A stretch of DNA of 64,000 nt from Rhodobacter sp. (GCA_020637595.1 JACKKE010000009.1:124001-188000), one strand, 5' to 3'; positions 7,172 to 16,531 are shown, counted from the stretch's first letter. Translations and numbers: made by a program. Notes: generated from the letters alone by a model not told the origin.

Positions 7172-8206
7172 ATGTCGCGTCGGCCGACTGTCAAGGACGT
7201 AGCCCGCGAGGCGGGGGTCAGCGTCACAACCGTTGACCGCGCCCTGAACGGGCGCCTGAAGGTGCGCGACGAAACGATGCGCAAGATAGCCGACGCGGCG
7301 CACACGGTCGGCTATCACGCGCGCAGCCTGATCGACCACCGGCTGAGTTCCAACGTTCCCGAGATGCGGTTCGGCGTCGTTCTCGTCAAGCGCTCGCAGA
7401 ACTTCTACCGGATCTTTGCTGACGAGATCGAACGCGCCGTTGCCGGGCGGACGGATGTGCGGGCACGCGTCGATATCCAGTATGCGACGTCGCAATCTCC
7501 GGACGAATTCGCCGGACTGCTCGCCGAGCTGGGTCGGAACTGCGACGCGGTGGCCGGTGTCGCCGTCAATCACCAGAAACTCGACCAAGCGGTGCAGGAT
7601 CTCAAGGAAAAGGGCATTCCTGTTTTTGCCCTTCTCAATGATTTTGCTCAGGGAATCCGGCGGAACTATCTTGGCATGAACAACATGAAGGTCGGTCGGC
7701 AGGCCGCCTGGATGGTGACAAAAACCGCCAGGAAGCCGGGGGCGGTGGCGATTTTCGTCGGTGGGCACCGCTGGCACGGGCACGATTTGCGCGAAGTAGG
7801 TTTCCGGTCGTTCATCCGCGAGAGCGCGCCCGAGTTCACGGTTCTGGACACGCTGGTGAACCTGGAAACCCGTCAGGTGACCTACGAGGCCACCATCGAT
7901 CTGGTGCGGCGCCACCCCGACCTGCAGGGAATCTATGTCGCGGGCGGCGGCATGGAAGGCGCCATCGCCGCCCTGCGCGAGTTGCATCCGTCGCCGCGCG
8001 TTTCGCTGGTGGTCAACGAACTTACCGCGGAAAGCCGGGCGGCGTTGATGGACGGTTACGTGGTGATGACCATCTGCACTCCGCTGGCGGACCTGTGCCG
8101 CGATCTGGTCGGATTGATGATCGATGCCGTGCAACGCGGCGACGACGGCCTGTCGGCGCAGCATTTCCTTGAACCCCGGATCGTCCTGCCCGAAATCGTG
8201 GCGTGA
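7172..8206 (+). CDS. LacI-family repressor, probable regulator of the inositol operon
   Basis: The 344-residue product has an N-terminal LacI helix-turn-helix (VAREAGVSVTTVDRALNGR, residues ~9-27) with the hinge region after it. A full periplasmic-binding-protein-like effector domain of about 280 residues follows. ATG 7172 is preceded by GGAGG. Matching TGACG/CGTCA inverted repeats lie just upstream of its start, across its stop codon and in the 150-base leader of the inositol operon, which argues that it binds those sites and responds to an inositol-related ligand. It is intact, unlike the two LacI genes on the other strand. Confidence 0.85.
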   Translation: MSRRPTVKDVAREAGVSVTTVDRALNGRLKVRDETMRKIADAAHTVGYHARSLIDHRLSSNVPEMRFGVVLVKRSQNFYRIFADEIERAVAGRTDVRARVDIQYATSQSPDEFAGLLAELGRNCDAVAGVAVNHQKLDQAVQDLKEKGIPVFALLNDFAQGIRRNYLGMNNMKVGRQAAWMVTKTARKPGAVAIFVGGHRWHGHDLREVGFRSFIRESAPEFTVLDTLVNLETRQVTYEATIDLVRRHPDLQGIYVAGGGMEGAIAALRELHPSPRVSLVVNELTAESRAALMDGYVVMTICTPLADLCRDLVGLMIDAVQRGDDGLSAQHFLEPRIVLPEIVA

Positions 8207-8219
8207 CGTAAAAGCGTCA
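8204..8219. promoter_or_regulatory. TGACG-N6-CGTCA operator, copy 2
   Basis: TGACG (8204-8208) overlaps the stop codon of the LacI gene and CGTCA is at 8215-8219, with the same 6-base spacer as copy 1. It lies about 140 bases upstream of the first inositol gene. Confidence 0.6.
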
Positions 8220-8237
8220 TTTTGCATGCGCAGAAAA

Positions 8238-8253
8238 ACGTCATTTCTGACGT
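8238..8253. promoter_or_regulatory. Everted operator ACGTCA-N4-TGACGT, copy 3
   Basis: The arms ACGTCA and TGACGT are perfect but arranged outward compared with copies 1 and 2. A further half site CGTCA is at 8265-8269. The row of half sites over about 65 bases suggests cooperative repressor binding in front of the inositol operon. Confidence 0.5.
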
Positions 8254-8357
8254 GAAATCGGGTGCGTCAAATTGACCGAATCGGGACTGGCATGCAGGTT
8301 CGCCCCCGTTGACGTCGACCCGGCCCGACAGCCGGCGCGGCCACGGGAGGGAAAGCG

Positions 8358-9173
8358 ATGAAGACTGCGCTCAATCATATGACCACGCCGAATCTGGGCT
8401 ATGCCGAGTTTCTGGACCTTGCGGCTCGCCTCGGCTGCGTCGGAGTTGAAGTGCGCAACGACATCGCCCGTCCGCTGTTCGACGGCATGCACCCGGCCGA
8501 GGCCGGCGCGCTGGCCCGCGACAAGGGCGTGCGTCTGGTCGGCCTGAGCCAGGTCTACCCGTTCAACTCCTGGGACGCCGAGCGCGAGGCCGCCGTTCGC
8601 AGCCTGATCGCCACCGCGCAGGCCTGCGGTGCCGAGACCATCAGCCTGATCCCGCGCAATGACGGCACCGGCGGTGGCAACGGCGAACGTCAAGCCAATC
8701 TGCGCGTCGCGCTGAAGGCGATCAAGCCGATGATCGACGACTCGGGGCTGGTCGCGCTGGTCGAGCCGCTGGGCTTTCTGCGCTCGTCGCTGCGCTCAAA
8801 GTCCGAACTGGTCGAGACCCTTGATGCATTGGACGCCCACAAACAGTTCAAGCTGGTGCACGACACGTTCCATCACACGCTGGCCGACGGCGGCCCGATG
8901 TACCCCGAGTTCACGGGCATCGTGCACATCTCGGCCGTCGTCGACCCCAAGCTGGCCATCGGCCAGATGGAAGATGAGCACCGTGCGCTGGTCGACAGCC
9001 GCGACCGCTTGGGTAACGTCGAGCAAATCGCGGCGCTGATCGCCGCCGGTTACGATGGCCCGATTTCTTACGAGTGCTTCTCGCCCGAGACGCACGCGAT
9101 CGCCAACCCCTACACGGCGATCAAGACCTCATTCGAATACATCTCTTCGCAACTGCGGGCCAAGGCGGCCTGA
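8358..9173 (+). CDS. IolI/MocC-like TIM-barrel inosose isomerase/epimerase
   Basis: The 271-residue protein is a xylose-isomerase-like TIM barrel. Metal-ligand positions expected for IolI are visible: the Glu of LVEPLGF (~residue 136), the Asp of LVHDTFHH (~residue 174), the His of IVHIS (~196) and the Glu of SYECFSPE (~238). IolI interconverts inososes, and MocC-type relatives act in rhizopine use. It is the first gene of the inositol operon, 100 bases downstream of the operator cluster, with GGGAGGG before its ATG. Exact substrate is uncertain because TIM-barrel isomerases diverge quickly. Confidence 0.7.
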   Translation: MKTALNHMTTPNLGYAEFLDLAARLGCVGVEVRNDIARPLFDGMHPAEAGALARDKGVRLVGLSQVYPFNSWDAEREAAVRSLIATAQACGAETISLIPRNDGTGGGNGERQANLRVALKAIKPMIDDSGLVALVEPLGFLRSSLRSKSELVETLDALDAHKQFKLVHDTFHHTLADGGPMYPEFTGIVHISAVVDPKLAIGQMEDEHRALVDSRDRLGNVEQIAALIAAGYDGPISYECFSPETHAIANPYTAIKTSFEYISSQLRAKAA

Positions 9174-9219
9174 GCGGAGAATGTCTTGCCCCTTGGAGAG
9201 GGGGTTCCGGTTCTGGACC

Positions 9220-9241
9220 CGGTGTGCCGGACACCGTTTTT
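9220..9241 (+). terminator. Candidate intrinsic terminator/attenuator before the binding-protein gene
   Basis: CGGTGT and ACACCG pair across a 5-base loop and are followed directly by five T. It ends immediately before the Shine-Dalgarno GGGAGGAAA of the binding-protein gene. It could cut part of the read-through from the isomerase gene, or stabilise the 5' end of the transporter message. Confidence 0.5.
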
Positions 9242-9253
9242 GGGAGGAAATCC

Positions 9254-10201
9254 ATGAAGAAGACACTTATTGCCGCGACCGCCGTGGTCACCATCTTTAC
9301 GTCGGCGGCCAGCGCCCAGAACATCGGTGTGTCGATGGCCCTGTTCGACGACAACTTCCTGACCGTGCTGCGTAACGGTATGATCGCCTACGCCGACGGC
9401 CTGAGCGGTGTCTCGCTGCAGGTCGAAGACGCGCAGAACGACGTCGCTCGTCAGCTGGACCAGATCAACAACTTCGTTGCCTCGGGCGTCGATGCGATCA
9501 TCGTGAATCCGGTCGATACCTCGGCCACCGAAGCGATGACCGCTGCCGCCGCAGCCGCCGGTTTGCCGCTGGTTTACGTCAACCGCGAGCCGATCAACGT
9601 CGACACGCTGCCCGACAACCAGGCCTTCGTCGCCTCGGACGAACGTGACTCGGGCACCCTGGAAACCCTGGAGGTCTGCCGCCTGTTCGCCGCCGCCGGC
9701 ACCAACCCGGCCCGCATCTATGTCATGATGGGCGAACTGTCGAACCAGGCCGCCGTGCAGCGCACCGCCGACATCCATGACGTGATGGCCTCGGGCAACT
9801 GTGGCGTCGAGCTGCAGATCATCGACGAGCAGACCGCCAACTGGTCGCGTGACCAGGCCCAGAGCCTGATGACCAACTGGCTGTCCTCGGGTGAACAATT
9901 CGACGGCGTGATTGCCAACAATGACGAAATGGCGATCGGGGCGATTCAGGCGATGCTGGCCTCCGGCATCTCGATGGATGCCGTGGTTGTCGCCGGTGTC
10001 GACGCGACCCAGGACGCGCTGGCGGCGATGGCCGCCGGCCAGATGGACGCCACGGTGTTCCAGGATGCCGCCGGTCAGGGTGCGGGTTCGGTGAACGCCG
10101 CGATCGCGCTGGCGAGCGGCGAAGAGGTGGACCAGAGGGTTTATATTCCCTTCCTTCTGGTGACCCCCGAAAACCTGAGCGAGTTCACCTCGCGCAACTG
10201 A
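9254..10201 (+). CDS. Sugar (inositol-type) ABC transporter periplasmic binding protein
   Basis: The 315-residue product has a Sec signal peptide (MKKTLIAATAVVTIFTSAASA, cleavage after the second ASA-like motif, ~residue 22). A type I periplasmic-binding fold of the ribose/inositol group follows, with VNPVDTSATEAM and NNDEMAIGAIQA typical of RbsB-like proteins. It would capture inositol or a derivative in the periplasm and deliver it to the permease encoded next. Two hairpins separate it from the permease gene, a common way of giving the binding protein a higher message level. It is MocB/IbpA-like by context. Confidence 0.88.
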   Translation: MKKTLIAATAVVTIFTSAASAQNIGVSMALFDDNFLTVLRNGMIAYADGLSGVSLQVEDAQNDVARQLDQINNFVASGVDAIIVNPVDTSATEAMTAAAAAAGLPLVYVNREPINVDTLPDNQAFVASDERDSGTLETLEVCRLFAAAGTNPARIYVMMGELSNQAAVQRTADIHDVMASGNCGVELQIIDEQTANWSRDQAQSLMTNWLSSGEQFDGVIANNDEMAIGAIQAMLASGISMDAVVVAGVDATQDALAAMAAGQMDATVFQDAAGQGAGSVNAAIALASGEEVDQRVYIPFLLVTPENLSEFTSRN

Positions 10202-10214
10202 TCCCCTGGTCTTC

Positions 10215-10272
10215 GACGCGGATTAGCGCCGCGTCGGCGGCACTCGGTGAACGGCGCTCCGGTGCCGTTCAC
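10215..10272 (+). promoter_or_regulatory. Two intergenic hairpins after the binding-protein gene
   Basis: GACGCGG/CCGCGTC (10215-10221 with 10229-10235) and GTGAACGGC/GCCGTTCAC (10247-10255 with 10264-10272) are perfect stems of 7 and 9 pairs. Neither is followed by a T run, so they more likely protect the upstream binding-protein message from 3' exonucleases or slow transcription than end it. Confidence 0.55.
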
Positions 10273-10311
10273 AACTTTCATCGACCGTTCATCCATCGAG
10301 GAGGCAAGGGC

Positions 10312-11388
10312 ATGTCCGGCAAGCAGCAAGCACATGGCATCGGGGGGCTGACCTTTGATGCGAAAAAGCGGCACTGGCCGAACGAAGTCAACGTATTCGG
10401 GGCATTGGTCCTGATTGTCGCGATTTTCGAGGTCCTGGGCCAAATCCTGATGGGGCAGAGCTTTCTGTTCGACAGTGCGGGGCGGTTCGACTCGATCTTC
10501 AACGAAGCCCGTCTGACCATCATCATCCTGCAAGTGTCGATTGTCGGGATCATCGCCATCGGGTCCACGCAGGTCATCATCTCCGGCGGTATCGACCTGA
10601 GCCCCGGCTCGGTGGTCGGCGTCACGGCGATGGTGGCCATGAGCTTTGCGCAGGTCGCGCAGGTGAACGGCAACGCCAACCCGACGGCGGCTTTGGGAGA
10701 CTGGGCGCATGATCTGCCGGTCATCGCACCGATCGCAGTGGGCCTGGCCTGTGGTCTGGTCGCGGGCCTCGTGAACGGTATGATCATTGCCTACACGAAA
10801 ATTCCGCCATTCATCGCTACGCTGGGCATGATGGTTGCCGCACGCGGTGCGTCGAAATGGTGGACTGCAGGCCGTCCGATTTCATTCCCGACCGAGAATT
10901 ACAAGGCGCTTGGCGCCGGGTTGACGCCGGTGTTCATCTTCATCGGTCTGGCGATCCTGTTTTTCCTGGTCCTGCGCTACACCGTCTATGGCAAGCACAC
11001 CTATGCCATCGGCTCCAACGAGGATGCGGCGCGGATGTCGGGCATCCAGGTCGAGCGTCACAAGGTGCTGGTCTACACCATCGCCGGGCTGCTGGCCGCG
11101 ATTGCCGCGCTGGTGCTGTCGTCCAAGAACCTGACGGCTCAGGCCGGCATGGGCGTGATGTACGAACTCGATGCCATCGCCATGACCGTGATCGGCGGCG
11201 TGTCGCTGACCGGCGGGCGCGGGTCCATCGTCGGCACGGTGCTGGGCGCGCTGATCTTCGGGGTGATCATCTCGGGGTTCACGTTCCTCAGGCTCGATGC
11301 CTACTACCAGGAAATGGTCAAGGGCGTGATCATCGTCGCCGCCGTCGTGCTCGACCAGTGGCGCCAGCGCCGCGCCGGCACCCGCTGA
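10312..11388 (+). CDS. Sugar ABC transporter permease (RbsC/inositol type)
   Basis: The 358-residue integral membrane protein has about ten hydrophobic segments and the conserved permease landmarks of the RbsC family: SGGIDLSPGSVVG near residue 90 and GGVSLTGGRGSIVGTVLGA near residue 300. A hydrophilic 30-residue N-terminus precedes the first membrane segment. ATG 10312 follows GAGGAGG. It forms the channel for the sugar presented by the upstream binding protein, powered by the ATPase encoded 14 bases downstream. Confidence 0.9.
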   Translation: MSGKQQAHGIGGLTFDAKKRHWPNEVNVFGALVLIVAIFEVLGQILMGQSFLFDSAGRFDSIFNEARLTIIILQVSIVGIIAIGSTQVIISGGIDLSPGSVVGVTAMVAMSFAQVAQVNGNANPTAALGDWAHDLPVIAPIAVGLACGLVAGLVNGMIIAYTKIPPFIATLGMMVAARGASKWWTAGRPISFPTENYKALGAGLTPVFIFIGLAILFFLVLRYTVYGKHTYAIGSNEDAARMSGIQVERHKVLVYTIAGLLAAIAALVLSSKNLTAQAGMGVMYELDAIAMTVIGGVSLTGGRGSIVGTVLGALIFGVIISGFTFLRLDAYYQEMVKGVIIVAAVVLDQWRQRRAGTR

Positions 11389-11402
11389 GAGGAGACAGGG
11401 AT

Positions 11403-12236
11403 ATGGCAAGCGATCTTCAGACCAACATCTCCGGCGCCTCGGCCCCGCATTCGGGGGCCCGGATTGGCGACGTGGTGCTGCGCACCGAGGGGCTGACCAA
11501 GCATTACGGCGGCGTGCACGCCCTCGAAGGGGCGAATTTCGAGATCCGCAAGGGCGAGCATGTAGCGATCATGGGTGACAACGGGGCGGGGAAATCGACC
11601 TTCGTGCGCCAGATCACTGCCGTTGAGCAGCGCACGCGCGGCAAGATCTGGTTCGACGGCCGCGAGGTCCAGTTCGAGGGGCCGCTGGAAGCGCGTCACG
11701 CAGGTATCGAGACGGTGTTCCAGAACCTTGCGCTGGCGGACGACCTGAACGTGCCGGACAACCTGTTCCTGGGCCGGGAAAAGACCTTCTGGAATTTCCT
11801 CGGACCCTTCCGCGTGCTGGATTACAAGGCGATGCGGGCGGCGACGATGGCGGGGCTGGAAAAGACCGCCGTCAAGATCCCCAATGTCGGCCAGGCGATC
11901 CGCAACATGTCGGGCGGCCAGCGGCAATGCGTGGCGATCGCCCGCACCGCGACCTTCCACTCCAAGCTGACGATCATGGATGAACCCACGGCGGCGCTGG
12001 GCGTGCAGGAGACCGCGCAGGTCGAGAACATCATCCGCACGCTCAAGGAAGACGGCGAACCCCTGATCCTGATCAGCCACAACATGCGGCAGGTGATGGA
12101 TCTGTGCGACCGCATCGTCGTGTTTCGCCGGGGCCGGATCTGCGCCAACCTGCGCAAGGAAGAGACCGACGGCCAGGACATCGTCGCCTATATCACCGGC
12201 GCCAAGACGCAGCCGGAATACGCCGACGCCACGTAA
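11403..12236 (+). CDS. Sugar ABC transporter ATP-binding protein, single ABC domain
   Basis: The 277-residue product has Walker A GDNGAGKST (~residues 60-68), the Q-loop, signature MSGGQRQ, Walker B LTIMDEP, and the switch His in ISHN. Unlike RbsA-type sugar ATPases, which carry two ABC domains in about 500 residues, this has one complete domain, as in the FrcA/short group, and presumably works as a homodimer. A 25-residue N-terminal extension precedes the fold. ATG 11403 follows GAGAGGAGA. It energises inositol uptake. Confidence 0.88.
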   Translation: MASDLQTNISGASAPHSGARIGDVVLRTEGLTKHYGGVHALEGANFEIRKGEHVAIMGDNGAGKSTFVRQITAVEQRTRGKIWFDGREVQFEGPLEARHAGIETVFQNLALADDLNVPDNLFLGREKTFWNFLGPFRVLDYKAMRAATMAGLEKTAVKIPNVGQAIRNMSGGQRQCVAIARTATFHSKLTIMDEPTAALGVQETAQVENIIRTLKEDGEPLILISHNMRQVMDLCDRIVVFRRGRICANLRKEETDGQDIVAYITGAKTQPEYADAT

Positions 12237-12245
12237 CGTCTCCCG

Positions 12246-12330
12246 GGTGGCGGTGCGATCCGCCACCTGTTCCCGCCGGGCGGTCGGACTCCGGTTCCTC
12301 CTTGCCGGATCGCACGCTCCGACCGCCCGG
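12246..12330 (+). promoter_or_regulatory. Two stem-loops between transporter and iolG
   Basis: GGTGGCGG/CCGCCACC (12246-12253 with 12260-12267) is a compact hairpin. It is followed by CCGGGCGGTCGGA/TCCGACCGCCCGG (12276-12288 with 12318-12330), a 13-pair stem around a 29-base loop that itself contains TCCGG/CCGGA. No clear T run follows. They occupy most of the 160-base gap and may separate transporter and enzyme expression. Confidence 0.5.
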
Positions 12331-12395
12331 TTCCTCTTTCAACGGCTGGCAGTCCCGGCCTGTCCACACGGCTTTCTCTTTTCCCCGAGGTCCCC

Positions 12396-13388
12396 ATGTC
12401 CCTTCGTTTCGCCGTTCTCGGAGCAGGCCGCATCGGCCAGGTCCACGCCCGCGCCATCGCCTCGGTCCCCGGGGCGGAACTGGTCGCCATCGCCGAGCCC
12501 TTCGCAGCCGCCGCCGAGGCGGCGCGCAAGGCCTTCGGTTGCGAGATCCGCACCATCGACGCGATCCTTGGCAGCGCCGACATCGACGCGGTGGTGATCT
12601 GCACCCCGACCGACACGCATGCCGACCTGATCGAGAAATTCGCCCGCGCCGGAAAGGCCGTGTTCTGCGAGAAACCGGTCGATCTGAGCGTTCCACGCGT
12701 CCGTCAGGCGCTGGCTACCGTCGAGGCCGAGGGCGCGACGCTGATGGTCGGCTTCAACCGCCGCTTTGACCCGGACTTCATGGCGGTCAAGGCCGCGATC
12801 GACGCGGGCAAGATCGGCGATGTCGAGATGGTCACCATCACCTCGCGCGACCCGGGTGCCCCGCCCGCCGCCTATATCAAGGTCTCGGGCGGCATCTTTC
12901 GGGACATGACGATCCACGACTTCGACATGGCCCGGTGGCTCTTGGGGGAAGAACCGGTCTCGGTGATGGCCCAGGGCTCAGTTCTGACGGACCCGGAAAT
13001 CGGCGAGCTTGGCGACTACGACAGCGTCAACGTGATCCTGCGCACGGCCTCGGGCAAGCAGTGCATCATCACCAACTCGCGGCGCGCGACCTATGGATAC
13101 GATCAACGAATCGAGGTTCTGGGATCGAAGGGGATGGTCGCCGCCCAGAACACTCGCGAGGCAAAGATCGAGCTGGCGAACGGTGACGGGTTCACCCAGC
13201 CGCCGCTGCTAAACTTCTTCATGACGCGCTACACGGCGGCTTATGCCAACGAAATCGCGGCTTTTGTTGCGGCAGTGAAAGACGGCGCTCCGACGCCGAC
13301 GACGGGTCTCGACGGTCTGAAGGCGCTGGAACTCGCGGAGGCTGCGGTGCACTCGGCGGCCGAAGGCATCGCCGTGTCGGTCGGCTGA
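12396..13388 (+). CDS. iolG: myo-Inositol 2-dehydrogenase
   Basis: The 330-residue Gfo/Idh/MocA-family enzyme has the NAD-binding [10 protein letters not shown] (~residues 8-17) and the EKP motif with catalytic Lys (CEKPVD, ~92-97). The active-site segment [13 protein letters not shown] (~168-180) holds the Asp/His pair used by inositol dehydrogenase. It oxidises myo-inositol to 2-keto-myo-inositol, the first step of the pathway whose later enzymes are encoded downstream. The start ATG at 12396 is followed by typical beta-alpha-beta residues. Cytoplasmic. Confidence 0.9.
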   Translation: MSLRFAVLGAGRIGQVHARAIASVPGAELVAIAEPFAAAAEAARKAFGCEIRTIDAILGSADIDAVVICTPTDTHADLIEKFARAGKAVFCEKPVDLSVPRVRQALATVEAEGATLMVGFNRRFDPDFMAVKAAIDAGKIGDVEMVTITSRDPGAPPAAYIKVSGGIFRDMTIHDFDMARWLLGEEPVSVMAQGSVLTDPEIGELGDYDSVNVILRTASGKQCIITNSRRATYGYDQRIEVLGSKGMVAAQNTREAKIELANGDGFTQPPLLNFFMTRYTAAYANEIAAFVAAVKDGAPTPTTGLDGLKALELAEAAVHSAAEGIAVSVG

Positions 13389-13417
13389 TATCGGGCGCGG
13401 AAGGGAGGGGATCGGAC

Positions 13418-14545
13418 ATGACATCAATTGCCAATCGTCCCGACCGGTCTCTCGGCGTCGCGCTGCTCGGAACGGGTTTCATGGGCAAGTGTCACGCGTT
13501 GGCGTGGCACACCCTGAGCACAGTTTTCAGCGGCGCAGCGCACCCGCGCCTTGAGGTCCTGTTTGACCCCGATCCCTCGTGTGCCGCCGCCTGCGCCGCG
13601 AACTTTGGCTTCGCCCGGTCGACCGACGACTGGGCTGCGGCTTGCTCCGACCCGACGGTGGATGTGGTGTCGATCACCGTGCCGAACGGCATGCACCGTC
13701 CGATGGCCGAGGTGGCGCTGAAGGCGGGCAAGCATGTCTGGCTGGAAAAGCCGATGGCTTTGACGTTGGACGACGCCGAGGCGATGACCGCGCTCGCCGC
13801 AGACTACCCGAACCAGGTCACGATCCTCGGCTATAACTACCTGCGCTCTCCGGCCTTTCAGGAGGCCGTGCGGATCGTCAAATCCGGCGAGATCGGCCCC
13901 CCCCATGCGATGCGCGGCGTCTATGACGAGGACTACGCGGGCGATCCGTCGAAACCCTGGTCCTGGCGCGACACCAAGGAAAAGGGCGGGCTTGGCGCGC
14001 TCGGCGATCTGGGTTGCCACCTGATCAGCCACATGGTGGCGCTGATGGGCGACATCTCGGAAATCACCGCGATGACCCAGACCTCGATCGCCACGCGCCC
14101 GTCGCCCGAGGGCCCGCAACTGGTCGAAAACGAGGACAGCGCGCTGGCGCTGATCCGCTTTGCCTCGGGCGCGCAAGGGTCCTTTGCGACAAGCCGCGTG
14201 GCGCTGGGCCGCAATTGCCGCCTGCAGTGGGAGATCCACGGCTCCGAGGGCTCGATCTGGTTCGACCAGGAAAACATGAACGAACTCTGGGTGCACCGGC
14301 GCGGCGACGCGGGGTTCACCCGGCACCTGACCGGGCCGCAACAGCCTGATTACGCGGCCTTCTGCCCCGGACCCGGGCATAATTTCGGGTTCAACGAACA
14401 AAAGACGATTGAAGCGCGCGACTTCGTTCGCGCGATCCTAGACGGCACCCCTTGCGGTCCGACCTTCGCCGAAGGGCTGAAGATCGAACGGGTCATCCAC
14501 GCGATGGCGCGGTCCCAGGGGCGGCCGATCCCACTTGGAGGCTGA
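13418..14545 (+). CDS. Second Gfo/Idh/MocA-family dehydrogenase
   Basis: The 375-residue product has an N-terminal Rossmann motif [10 protein letters not shown] (~residues 17-26), EKP in LEKPMA (~108-113) and the substrate-domain motif [11 protein letters not shown] (~190-200). It is longer than IolG and follows it by 30 bases, and its stop is only 3 bases before iolC. Related genes in inositol clusters oxidise scyllo-inositol or other isomers, or methylated or amino-inositols (MocA-like). This one probably widens the substrate range beyond myo-inositol; which isomer is unknown. Confidence 0.85.
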   Translation: MTSIANRPDRSLGVALLGTGFMGKCHALAWHTLSTVFSGAAHPRLEVLFDPDPSCAAACAANFGFARSTDDWAAACSDPTVDVVSITVPNGMHRPMAEVALKAGKHVWLEKPMALTLDDAEAMTALAADYPNQVTILGYNYLRSPAFQEAVRIVKSGEIGPPHAMRGVYDEDYAGDPSKPWSWRDTKEKGGLGALGDLGCHLISHMVALMGDISEITAMTQTSIATRPSPEGPQLVENEDSALALIRFASGAQGSFATSRVALGRNCRLQWEIHGSEGSIWFDQENMNELWVHRRGDAGFTRHLTGPQQPDYAAFCPGPGHNFGFNEQKTIEARDFVRAILDGTPCGPTFAEGLKIERVIHAMARSQGRPIPLGG

Positions 14546-14548
14546 GCA

Positions 14549-16468
14549 ATGAAATCCCTTGACCTGATCACCATTGGCCGCTCGTCGGTGGATTTGTATG
14601 GCACGCAGATTGGCGGGCGGCTTGAAGATATGGGGTCGTTCGACAAGTATATCGGCGGTTCACCGACCAACATCGCTTGCGGGACAGCGCGGCTGGGGCT
14701 GAAATCTGCCGTCATCACTGGCGTCGGCGATGAGCACATGGGCCGGTTCATCATCGAGCAGCTGGCGCGGGAAGGGGTGAACACAAACGGCGTCAAGGTC
14801 GACAAAGACCGTCTGACGGCGCTGGTAATCTTGGGGATCCGCGACGAAGAGCAGTTCCCGTTGATCTTCTACCGCGAGAACTGCGCCGATATGGGCCTGA
14901 CCGAGGCCGACATTGACGAAGATTTCATCCGCTCGGCCCGCGCCGTGGTGGCGACAGGCACGCATCTGTCGAACCCGCAGGTCGAGGCGGCGACGCTGAA
15001 GGCGCTGAAAATCGCGCGCGAGGCCGGGTTGCAGACGGCGCTGGATATCGATTACCGGCCGAACCTCTGGGGCGTGGCGGGGCATGGTGACGGCGAGAGC
15101 CGGTTCGTGGAAAGCGCTGTGGTGACCGCCAAGCTACAGTCGACGCTGCATTATTTCGACCTGATCGTCGGGACCGAGGAAGAATTCCACATCGCCGGCG
15201 GATCGACGAACACCATTGAAGCCCTGCGCGCGGTGCGGGCGGTCTCGGGCGCGACCTTGGTCTGCAAGCGCGGCGCGGCGGGCGCGGTCGCGTTCACCGG
15301 CGCGGTGCCGGATACGCTCGATGAGGGCGAGGCCGGGCCCGGCTTCCCGATCGAGGTGTTCAACGTTCTGGGCGCGGGCGACGGGTTCATGTCGGGGCTG
15401 CTGAAAGGCTGGCTTGACGGCGAGGACTGGCCGACCGCGCTCAAGTACGCGAACGCCTGCGGGGCGTTTGCCGTCAGCCGCCACGGCTGCACCCCCGCCT
15501 ATCCCAGCTGGGAAGAGATGCAGTTCTTCTTCAAGCGTGGGATCGTGCGCAAGGATCTGAGGAACGACGCCGAGCTGGAGCAGGTCCACTGGGCCACGAA
15601 CCGGTCAGGCGACTGGTCGAGCGTCAGAACCTTCGCGTTTGATCACCGCATGCAGCTGGAAGAGATGCCCGGCTACACCCTGAAAAAGGGCGGGGCGTTC
15701 AAGCAGCTCTGCCTCGACGCCGCCTTGCAGGTGCAGGGCGGGCAGGGGGGCTATGGCATCCTGTGCGACAACCGAATCGGGCGGGACGCACTGCACCGGG
15801 CCTCGGGGACGGGGCTGTGGGTCGGTCGTCCGACCGAATGGCCGGGTTCGCGGCCGATCGAGATCGAGCCGGAGCTGGGGCCGGACTTCGGCGGGCTGAA
15901 CCAGTGGGCGCGCGAGAATGTCGTGAAGCTGCTGGTCTTCTGCCACCCGACCGACGATGCCGAGACGCGCGCCAAGCAAGAGGACGTGGTCAAGCGCCTC
16001 TGGACCGCGAGCCGTCGCAACGGGCTGGAGTTCCTGCTGGAAATCATCCCGTCCAAGGTCGCGCCGGTCGATGACACCACGACAGCCGTGCTGATCCAGC
16101 AGTTCTATGACGCCGGGATTTACCCAGACTGGTGGAAGCTCGAGCCGTTCAAGACGGATGCGGCCTGGTCGAACGCCGTGGCGGCGATCGAGCGGAACGA
16201 CCCGCGCACGAGGGGGATCGTGGTGCTGGGGCTGGATGCGCCCGAGTCGGAACTGGCCGAGAGTTTTGCGCTGGCGGCCAGGCAGCCGCTGGTGCAGGGG
16301 TTCGCCGTTGGCCGCACGATATTTGGCGACGCGGCGCGTGCCTGGATGAAGGGCGAGATGTCGGACGCGGACGCCGTCGCGCAGATGGCCGGGCGGTATG
16401 CGCGGCTGTGCGCGATCTGGGATGCGGCCAGAGACGCGTCTATGGCCAAAGCCGCAAAAGCATCCTGA
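14549..16468 (+). CDS. iolC: 5-dehydro-2-deoxygluconokinase fused to a DUF2090 domain
   Basis: The 639-residue protein is a fusion. Residues ~1-325 are a PfkB-family kinase with GGSPTNIACGTARLG near residue 36 and the ATP-site motif NVLGAGDGFMSG near residue 272, whose Asp is the catalytic base. Residues ~335-635 form a DUF2090 barrel related to class I aldolases. The kinase phosphorylates 2-deoxy-5-keto-D-gluconate; the second domain probably supplies the following aldol cleavage, replacing a separate IolJ, which is not seen here. This fused form is common in proteobacterial inositol operons. ATG 14549 lies 3 bases past the previous stop. Confidence 0.92.
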   Translation: MKSLDLITIGRSSVDLYGTQIGGRLEDMGSFDKYIGGSPTNIACGTARLGLKSAVITGVGDEHMGRFIIEQLAREGVNTNGVKVDKDRLTALVILGIRDEEQFPLIFYRENCADMGLTEADIDEDFIRSARAVVATGTHLSNPQVEAATLKALKIAREAGLQTALDIDYRPNLWGVAGHGDGESRFVESAVVTAKLQSTLHYFDLIVGTEEEFHIAGGSTNTIEALRAVRAVSGATLVCKRGAAGAVAFTGAVPDTLDEGEAGPGFPIEVFNVLGAGDGFMSGLLKGWLDGEDWPTALKYANACGAFAVSRHGCTPAYPSWEEMQFFFKRGIVRKDLRNDAELEQVHWATNRSGDWSSVRTFAFDHRMQLEEMPGYTLKKGGAFKQLCLDAALQVQGGQGGYGILCDNRIGRDALHRASGTGLWVGRPTEWPGSRPIEIEPELGPDFGGLNQWARENVVKLLVFCHPTDDAETRAKQEDVVKRLWTASRRNGLEFLLEIIPSKVAPVDDTTTAVLIQQFYDAGIYPDWWKLEPFKTDAAWSNAVAAIERNDPRTRGIVVLGLDAPESELAESFALAARQPLVQGFAVGRTIFGDAARAWMKGEMSDADAVAQMAGRYARLCAIWDAARDASMAKAAKAS

Positions 16469-16531
16469 GAAGCATGAACATGGGCGGCCCCCTTGGTGAG
16501 GCCCCCATCCTGACAGACGGGGACTGAAGAG

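Noticed and set aside
12246..12330. A riboswitch before iolG
   Set aside because: Only simple stems are visible, with no conserved riboswitch core that I recognise.
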